A stretch of 64,000 nt of DNA from JACKAQ01 sp965227145. Lineage in GTDB: Bacteria > Calditrichota > Calditrichia > RBG-13-44-9 > J075. Below the pieces are notes generated by a model. It saw nothing but the letters and a program-made list of their open reading frames with translations, did not search any database and was not told where the DNA came from. The translations under genes and the position numbers were made by a program. Below are positions 1-5,156 of this stretch, one piece after another. Where the stretch lies: NCBI GenBank assembly GCA_965227145.1, contig OZ245730.1, forward strand, positions 2,666,001 to 2,730,000, in the 5' to 3' direction. Within the stretch, counting starts at the first letter, position 1. Each line of letters starts with the position of its first letter.

Positions 1-280
1 ATTAATACTCAATGGTCAATTATAATTTACGGATTGGGGGAACCAGATCAAGCTAACTATTCCCTGGCGGTTAAAAAAAAACCTGACCAGATCCACATCG
101 ATAAAGGCTCTGGTTCTCGAAGAAACCATAAAAACAATTCGGGTAAATTATAAAGACCATATTGTTTGGCTGCAAAAATCGCTACTTATTGTTGAAACAA
201 ACGAAGGGGATAATATTTCCATCATTATACCCCTTTGGCTGTTTAAGCTGAAATTCAACGGGTTAAAATTTCCTGATTAA
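1..280 (+). pseudogene. 3' end of a hypothetical gene, apparently frameshifted
   Basis: From base 1 one frame reads protein-like sequence (QWSIIIYGLGEPDQANYS) as far as a run of nine A residues at 73-81. After that run the protein-like reading moves to a second frame (KTIRVNYKDHIVWLQKSLL) and ends at a TAA at 278-280. Neither frame is convincing alone across the whole stretch, so I read it as the tail of one gene broken at the A9 tract. The cause could be a real indel, a sequencing error in the homopolymer, or slippage. The product is not recognised; the C-terminal part has alternating hydrophobic and basic residues. The 5' end lies outside the window. Confidence 0.35.
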
Positions 281-363
281 TAATGCCGGAACCGATATTT
301 TTGTGCTGGCTGAATAAAGACTATTCTGACAGAAAAAACAATGGTAAGGGAGTTTAATATCGT

Positions 364-1212
364 ATGATCAAATATTCTGATAGTCGTGAAAGTCAGTCAT
401 TGGATAAGTATCTTCAAGAAATTAGCGAAGTTCCTTTATTAACCCCCGAAGATGAGATTGAGTTAGCACGTCGGATTAAAAAAGGTGACACCCAGGCTTT
501 AGAAACATTAACCAGGGCAAATCTTCGTTTTGTTGTCAGTGTTGCAAAAATGTTTCAAAACAGAGGGCTGTCATTAAACGATTTGATCAACGAAGGCAAT
601 CTGGGTCTAATGAAAGCGGCACAACGCTTTGACGAAACCCGGGGATTCAAATTTATTTCATATGCTGTGTGGTGGATTCGTCAGGGAATTATCCAGGCAT
701 TGGGCGATAACTCCCGGATCGTTCGCCTTCCCCTGAACCGGGTTGGGATACTCTCCAAAATAGGCAAAGTATATTCCAAACTGGAGCAAGAACACGGACG
801 TGAGCCAAGTTCCGATGAAATTGCGGAACAACTGGAAATGAAGGGATATGACGTGAGAGAAACCCTCAAGGTTTCCAAACGTCATTTATCCATTGATACG
901 CCGTTCAAGATTGGTGAAAACAACTCGCTGCTCGATGTTATTGAAAACAATCACCAACCATCGCCGGATGCAGAATTAATGGATCATTCATTAAAAATGG
1001 AAATAGATCTGACGCTGGCGACGCTGACCAAACGGGAAGCAGAAGTTGTCCGGCTGTATTTTGGGCTGGGAACAGATCAATCGCTGACATTGGAAGAGAT
1101 TGGCGAACGCTTTAACCTCACCCGCGAAAGAATTCGCCAGATCAAGGAAGTCGCATTGCGTCGATTGCGTCATAAATCCCGCAGCAAAATATTGCGGTCA
1201 TTTTTAGAATAA
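364..1212 (+). CDS. rpoD: Primary-type RNA polymerase sigma factor (RpoD/SigA, short form)
   Basis: This 282-residue sigma-70 factor directs RNA polymerase to housekeeping promoters. Region 1.2 is at the N-terminus (SLDKYLQEISEVPLLT), followed by region 2 with the core-binding and -10 recognition motif (NLRFVVSVAK ... FDETRGFKFISYAVWWIRQ, about residues 53-105), region 3, and region 4 with the -35 recognition helix (LTLEEIGERFNLTRERIRQ, about 238-256). It lacks region 1.1, as do the roughly 290-aa primary sigma factors of Bacteroidetes and Chlorobi relatives, so it is probably the main sigma factor rather than an alternative one. A group 2 paralogue cannot be excluded. A GGGAG sequence lies about 12 bases before the ATG. 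It stands alone; the flanks are intergenic and repeat DNA. Confidence 0.93.
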   Translation: MIKYSDSRESQSLDKYLQEISEVPLLTPEDEIELARRIKKGDTQALETLTRANLRFVVSVAKMFQNRGLSLNDLINEGNLGLMKAAQRFDETRGFKFISYAVWWIRQGIIQALGDNSRIVRLPLNRVGILSKIGKVYSKLEQEHGREPSSDEIAEQLEMKGYDVRETLKVSKRHLSIDTPFKIGENNSLLDVIENNHQPSPDAELMDHSLKMEIDLTLATLTKREAEVVRLYFGLGTDQSLTLEEIGERFNLTRERIRQIKEVALRRLRHKSRSKILRSFLE

Positions 1213-1219
1213 ATTTTCT

Positions 1220-1372
1220 GCGTAGTTGTAGATATTGAATAATGATATGCTATAAAGACGAAATTCTTCGTTCCCGGCAAGCCGGGATTCCTCAGATGAC
1301 CGCGTTGTCATGCTGAGGCGGCAACGACGAAGCATCTGAAAATATTGCGATCAATCAAATAGTGACACTACC
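1220..1372. repeat. MITE-like element, copy A
   Basis: This stretch matches 2009-2175 along most of its length: AAAGACGAA, then CTTCGTTCCCGGCAAGCCGGGA, TTGTCATGCT, GACGAAGCATCTGA and the end AATAGTGACACTACC. Its left end (GCGTAGTTG) is a degraded version of the terminal GGTAGTG of the other copy. The inner sequences can fold back on themselves. There is no coding capacity, which fits a non-autonomous element or dispersed palindromic repeat. Confidence 0.6.
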
Positions 1373-1478
1373 GTTTTTTTCGAAGCATCTGAAGACCATT
1401 TGACATGTTGATAAACCCGGTGGCAGGCAACCATTTTAGCCGCTGAGAAACATCTCTACCAATTAAAGGAGCAACAAA

Positions 1479-1589
1479 ATGGGCGACAAAGGTCAAAAAG
1501 ATAAAGACAAAAAGCAGAAGCAAGAATCCATAAAGAAAAATGACTCCGCAAAAAAAGCAAAACAGAAGCAAGAAGAAAAAAAGAAGTAG
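1479..1589 (+). CDS. Small lysine-rich protein, 36 aa
   Basis: This short gene starts MGDKGQKDKDKKQKQ and ends KQKQEEKKK before TAG. About half the residues are Lys and most others are Gln, Asp or Glu, so the product is very basic and probably disordered. The start is supported by a strong ribosome binding site (AAAGGAG) seven bases upstream. It sits 96 bases before the KH-domain gene on the same strand and is probably co-transcribed with it. Its charge and its RNA-binding neighbour suggest a nucleic-acid or ribosome contact, but that is inference and the function is unknown. Lysine-biased composition alone can mimic coding sequence; the ribosome binding site is the main argument that it is real. 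Confidence 0.55.
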   Translation: MGDKGQKDKDKKQKQESIKKNDSAKKAKQKQEEKKK

Positions 1590-1685
1590 ATTTTCGGGTA
1601 AAACAATGAAATTTTCTGCTTCTGCTGCGAAAACCACTGAATCTGCGAATGCTACGAACAACAGAAATTCAACAGGAGGCTGTTA

Positions 1686-1937
1686 ATGAAGGATTTTCTT
1701 GAAAATCTGGTTAAGCACATTGTTGACAAGCCTGAAGATGTCCACATCAATACAGTTAAAGGTCACGGAACAATTGTTTTTGAGCTACGGGTTAACGAAT
1801 GTGACACCGGAAAAGTCATTGGACAATACGGTCAGACTGCAAATTCTTTGCGAATTCTTTTGGGTGCTGTTGCTGCAAAAAACCATCAACGCTCTTTTTT
1901 GGAAATTTTAGAACCCTTGCCAGAGAAAACACCTTAA
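1686..1937 (+). CDS. KH-domain RNA-binding protein (KhpA-like)
   Basis: The 83-residue product is a single type-II KH domain. The nucleic-acid-binding GxxG loop is seen as GKVIGQYGQTANSLRILLGA (residues about 42-61), preceded by a beta-rich segment (GTIVFELRVNECDTG). The size matches KhpA (about 75-85 aa), which binds RNA with KhpB and affects cell division and small-RNA function in other bacteria. The start is set by AGGAGG six bases upstream. In many genomes khpA lies between rpsP and rimM; here those genes are absent and the gene sits next to a lysine-rich mini-protein and repeats. The molecular role is confident, the biological role is not. Confidence 0.85.
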   Translation: MKDFLENLVKHIVDKPEDVHINTVKGHGTIVFELRVNECDTGKVIGQYGQTANSLRILLGAVAAKNHQRSFLEILEPLPEKTP

Positions 1938-2008
1938 CCAAAACCACATGAAACACCGGGTTGTTTGGCTGTTGGTAATTGATTGTTGGATAACTTAGCT
2001 GTAAATGT

Positions 2009-2175
2009 GCGGTAGTGGTAGATTTTGAGTGATTGGATATGCCTTAAAGACGAAAATCTTCGTTCCCGGCAAGCCGGGACTTCTCAGAATGCCCACTTTG
2101 TCATGCTCAGGATCCCGGCTTGCCGGGAGACGAAGCATCTGAGTTTTGAGATATCTACCAAATAGTGACACTACC
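2009..2175. repeat. MITE-like element, copy B, with terminal inverted repeats
   Basis: The element begins near GGTAGTG (2011-2017) and ends with the exact inverse CACTACC (2169-2175). Inside, CTTCGTTCCCGGCAAGCCGG on the left is mirrored by CCGGCTTGCCGGGAGACGAAG-type sequence on the right, so the element can fold into a long hairpin. It is a second copy of 1220-1372. No ORF is present. The structure fits a miniature inverted-repeat element. Confidence 0.6.
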
Positions 2176-2244
2176 TAAAAATGCATGTGTTCTGTGCCCG
2201 TTTGCATCTATCAGGTCCATGCGTGCACCTTTTTGACAGGCGTT

Positions 2245-2470
2245 TGCATATCTGAACCGCATGCATGCAGTTCGCAAGTCCCCCACCGCACCCCAGAGCT
2301 GCAATTTTGCATTTCTGAACCGCGTGCATGCAGTTCGCAAGTCCCCCACCGCACCCCAGAGCTGCAATTTTGCATTTCTGATACACAAGCATGCAGTTCG
2401 CAAGTCCCCCACCACACCCCAGAGCTGCAATTTTGCATTTCTGATACACAAGAATGCATCTCCAATATAC
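2245..2470. repeat. 63-bp tandem repeat, three full units plus a partial one
   Basis: Units begin at 2245, 2308, 2371 and 2434 with TGCATTTCTGA (first unit TGCATATCTGA) and share GCAGTTCGCAAGTCCCCCAC and CCCAGAGCTGCAATTTTGCA. They differ by only a few bases. Because 63 is a multiple of three, frames stay open through the array on both strands (for example a 21-residue repeat ending PELQFCIS on the plus strand). No ribosome binding site or domain supports translation, so I treat it as non-coding repeat DNA. Confidence 0.8.
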
Positions 2471-2526
2471 AATTTTGCATCTCCGAACCGCTCAATTGCG
2501 GTTTGGAAGCCCCCCCCCGCTTCACT

Positions 2527-2852
2527 CCCTCGTTCCAGGCAACACCCTCCCTCGTTCCAGGCTCCGCCTGGAATGCCATTTTCAATAAGTGCCAGTCTTC
2601 ACTCCCTCGTTCCAGGCTCCGCCTGGAATGCCATTTTCCACAATTCCCCCCCTCGTTCCAGGCTCCGCCTGGAATGCCATTATCTATAAAAGCGCCAGCT
2701 TTTATACTAAGCACATGCATGCCAAAGCATCAAAGCGGAGCTTTGGTGACAATATGCGTTCCAAGCCGAGCTTGGAACGAGGGGTAAAGCTGCAAAGCAG
2801 AGCTTGTAAAATAGTATGCGTTCCAAGCGGAGCCTGGAACGAGGCTTTAAAG
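2527..2852. repeat. REP-like palindromic repeat field, left of the RAYT gene
   Basis: Imperfect palindromes of the type CGTTCCAGGCTCCGCCTGGAATG occur at about 2551, 2604 and 2656. The related form GCGTTCCAAGCGGAGCTTGGAACG occurs at about 2757 and 2819 (as CAAGCCGAGC and CAAGCGGAGCCTGG). They are interspersed with a second palindrome family, AAAGCGCCAGCTTTTA and CAAAGCGGAGCTTTG. Alternating orientation of neighbouring palindromes resembles BIME clusters. The same families recur right of the transposase gene. Confidence 0.8.
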
Positions 2853-2855
2853 CAC

Positions 2856-3431
2856 TCAATGAAACTTAATCAACTCAACATCAAAAATACCCTGACCCAA
2901 AAAATAATTACTTGCACTGGAATAAACCCAATGTTCCGGCTGAGCTACCAAACCCGTTTTAACCGGGTTATTATGAATATATTCAATCTTCTGACGCAGC
3001 ATTTTCTCGCTGACAATCATCTGCGGATGCACACCTTCCTGCCAAACCTGATGGATGCTCTCGGTTTTATACCGCTTCTTCCAATACGACAATTGGTTTA
3101 ACAACCACTGCCGATCATCAAATGTTATTTTTTTGATTAATTGGGTCGCAGTATAGCTTTTAAACTCCTTAAAAATCTTTGACAAATCAGCCCCTGACAC
3201 AATCAAATGCGCATGATTATCCAGCAAGACAAACGCATGAACCTTTAACCCTTTGTTTTCCTGACTAAATCGCAATGCATCAATAAAAATGTCACAGTAT
3301 TTAGCACGGGTGAAAACGGGAATCCATTCCACAATTGTCATCGTGATAAAATAGAAGTCATTACCAGAAAGAAATTGATAGCGGGAACGCATCGGATGCT
3401 CTTCTTTCAAGATAGAAATGTTGGATTTCAT
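2856..3431 (-). CDS. REP-associated tyrosine transposase (RAYT, Y1_Tnp family)
   Basis: The product is 191 aa, related to IS200/IS605 TnpA. It has the metal-binding HUH pair in DNHAHLI (His73, His75) and the catalytic tyrosine in EYIHNNPVKTGLV (Tyr151), a phrase characteristic of the RAYT group. The family cleaves and joins single-stranded DNA at REP hairpins and is thought to spread REP sequences. The gene lies between two arrays of palindromes (2527-2852 and 3522-4100), the standard arrangement of a REPtron, which supports the assignment. Translation could start at the first ATG (3431) or at the internal MRSRYQF (3392), which is preceded by GAAGAGC. No frameshift is seen and all key residues are present, so it may be active. 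Confidence 0.9.
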   Translation of the reverse strand: MKSNISILKEEHPMRSRYQFLSGNDFYFITMTIVEWIPVFTRAKYCDIFIDALRFSQENKGLKVHAFVLLDNHAHLIVSGADLSKIFKEFKSYTATQLIKKITFDDRQWLLNQLSYWKKRYKTESIHQVWQEGVHPQMIVSEKMLRQKIEYIHNNPVKTGLVAQPEHWVYSSASNYFLGQGIFDVELIKFH

Positions 3432-3521
3432 GAATTATTTTTTGATTGTAACTGTAAAAAATATCAAAACATGCTCAAAGGTCATAATAGAAATTCAAAA
3501 TAATAATTTTTTATCGCTATC

Positions 3522-4100
3522 ATGCGTGCAAGCCTTACAAAGCAGAGCTTTTAAAATAGTATGCGTTCCAAGCGGAGCTTGGAACGAGGATTTACAAAAC
3601 GCCTCCCTCGTTCCAGGCAACACACTTCCTCGTTCCAGGCTCCGCCTGGAATGCCCTTATCCACAAAAGCGCCAGCTTTTATCCCAAGCACATGCATGCC
3701 AAAGCATCAAAGCGGAGCTTTGGTGACAATATGCGTTCCAAGCGGAGCTTGGAACGAGGGGTAAAGCTACAAAGCGGAGCTTTTGAAAGAGTATGCATTC
3801 CAAGCGGAGCTTGGAACGAGGATTTACAAAACGCCTCCCTCGTTCCAGGCTCCGCCTGGAATGCCATTTTCCATAAAAGCGCCAGCTTTTATCCCAAGCA
3901 CATGCATGCCAAAGCATCAAAGCGGAGCTTTAGTGACAATATGCGTTCCAAGCTGAACTTGGAACGAGGGGTAAAGCTGCAAAGCTGAGCTTGGAACGAG
4001 GGGTAAAGCTGCAAAGCTGAGCTTGGAACGAGGGGTAAAGCTGCAAAGCAGCGCTTTGGAAAGAGTATGCGTTTCAGGCTCCGCCTGGAACGAGAGGGTG
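3522..4100. repeat. REP-like palindromic repeat field, right of the RAYT gene
   Basis: This 580-bp field carries GTTCCAAGCGGAGCTTGGAAC and GTTCCAGGCTCCGCCTGGAA palindromes in alternating orientation, interspersed with CAAAGCGGAGCTTTG. A block of about 150 bp around 3678-3770 recurs about 210 bp downstream with small changes. At 3961, 3993 and 4025 a 32-bp unit starting GGAACGAGGGGTAAAGCTGC is repeated in tandem. Open frames across the field are caused by the repeats and are not considered genes. Confidence 0.8.
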
Positions 4101-4309
4101 AGCGGTAGGAAAAAGAAATAGCCTCAAACTGCACGGACACATCATATTGAACAATTATGTATTGATTACCCTGTCGTATGTTTTGTATGTTAGTCAACAC
4201 TTACAGCAGTTTAACAGACTAAAGATTTGGGACTCTCAACAAACAATACATTATAAATACCACCTTAAAAGCAAAAAACAAGGTCCAAAGCATTTCAAAA
4301 ACACCGGAA

Positions 4310-4837
4310 ATGAAGCGATTTAAACACAGCACCGTTTTAATATGTTGCTTTTTTGTTATGCAGGGATGCTATACCCAACTGGATTTGCCCGAAGCAAAAA
4401 TGCCGGAACCAACGGCATCGAAAGAACCGGCGGTTAAACCTATACCATATCCGCAACCGAAGGATATTTGGGTTGATAGCTTGCTGTTCAAAGCGTCGAT
4501 CGAGGATCATTCCCGGGGATATGATTTTGACGAAGGCATTTATTTTGAAATTGACTGGGATCAATATCCCCACCGGGATTATTGGCAGGGCATCGCATGG
4601 GAAATTGAGCGGTTGGTGGTGTGGGATTTTCGATTTACGGATGTTTGGTTTAAACATTATTCCGGAAGTTGTTCACCACCGGGACTAACTTATAACCATC
4701 CGACGATTGTGCCCCAACGGTTTATTGTCCGGTTCACTGAATACCCGGAGGATATCGAGGATTTTCGGTATAAACCGGTTGAGGATCTTGATATTTCTTG
4801 TGGATATAGGGTTGTGCATTATTGGAAAACGAACTAA
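4310..4837 (+). CDS. Hypothetical lipoprotein, 175 aa
   Basis: The N-terminus is a lipoprotein signal: basic MKRFKHS, a hydrophobic stretch, then the lipobox VMQGC with the acylated Cys at residue 20. A Pro/Glu-rich linker follows (about 27-50), typical of a tether. The rest is rich in Trp, Tyr and Asp (DYWQGIAWEIERLVVWDF) and probably a beta-sandwich; I recognise no family. It is predicted to be anchored in the outer membrane or inner-membrane periplasmic face. It stands alone, convergent with the NACHT gene, with hairpins between them. Confidence 0.75.
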   Translation: MKRFKHSTVLICCFFVMQGCYTQLDLPEAKMPEPTASKEPAVKPIPYPQPKDIWVDSLLFKASIEDHSRGYDFDEGIYFEIDWDQYPHRDYWQGIAWEIERLVVWDFRFTDVWFKHYSGSCSPPGLTYNHPTIVPQRFIVRFTEYPEDIEDFRYKPVEDLDISCGYRVVHYWKTN

Positions 4838-4888
4838 ATAAGAAAATAATCAAGGTAAATAAGTAGGCATACTGATAATGCAATTATT

Positions 4889-4975
4889 AAAAAACCCGCG
4901 ACCCGCTTCGCGGGGAATCCCGATAAAAACATGCCCTTCCGGGGCATAAATCGGGATGAATACTTCCTTGTATTC
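4889..4975 (-). terminator. Three consecutive hairpins; terminator of the NACHT gene
   Basis: Hairpin 1 is CCCGCTTCGCGGG (4902-4914). On the minus strand it is followed within a few bases by a run of six T, giving an intrinsic terminator for the leftward gene. Hairpin 2 is nested: ATCCCGAT (4917-4924) pairs with ATCGGGAT (4950-4957), enclosing ATGCCC/GGGCAT. Hairpin 3 is GAATAC/GTATTC (4958-4963 with 4970-4975), about 60 bases beyond the NACHT stop. Structured DNA just downstream of a variable region is a known aid to DGR homing, but here the distance is long. Confidence 0.65.
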
Positions 4976-5036
4976 AAAATAGTCAAATTATTCTAATTAT
5001 CAAATAAACCAAATAATCAAATAACCCAGATGATTG

Positions 5037-5156
5037 TCAGGAACGAACAGCGCGAGCGTAGAGATTGAAGTCGACAGGGCGACTGTAGCAGAAACCGCCG
5101 CCGAAGTGGACGTCCCACGCGTCGGAGGCGCTATACCGGTCGGCTGTCCAGATCCA
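5037..5156 (-). other. Candidate DGR variable region (last 40 codons of the NACHT gene)
   Basis: These codons encode the end of the DUF1566 domain (RWIWTADRYSASDAWDVHF ... YARAVRS). By my count 34 of the 41 codons including the stop end in C or T, and 25 end in C (runs such as GAC GTC CAC TTC GGC GGC), unlike the mixed third positions just upstream. NNC codons at exposed positions are what results when AAC codons of a DGR template repeat are randomised at adenines. The segment ends in conserved GC-rich TACGCTCGCGCTGTTCGT, a plausible homology anchor. No template repeat or reverse transcriptase is in the window, so this is a hypothesis. Confidence 0.45.

Noticed and set aside
1606..1686. Short ORF starting MKFSASAAKT just before the KH gene
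   Set aside because: It has no ribosome binding site of its own and runs over the KH gene's AGGAGG; it is probably leader sequence.
2185..2787. A 200-codon open frame over the tandem repeat and REP field
   Set aside because: The frame stays open only because the repeat unit is 63 bases; several other frames are equally open, there is no ribosome binding site and no domain.
2245..4100. Possible CRISPR array
   Set aside because: The repeats are palindromic and vary in spacing and orientation, or are tandem without spacers; no unique spacers of constant length and no cas genes are present.
3561..4200. Short open frames on both strands in the right REP field
   Set aside because: All consist of palindrome-derived sequence (SLERG, PSFQAPPGM) and overlap each other on opposite strands.
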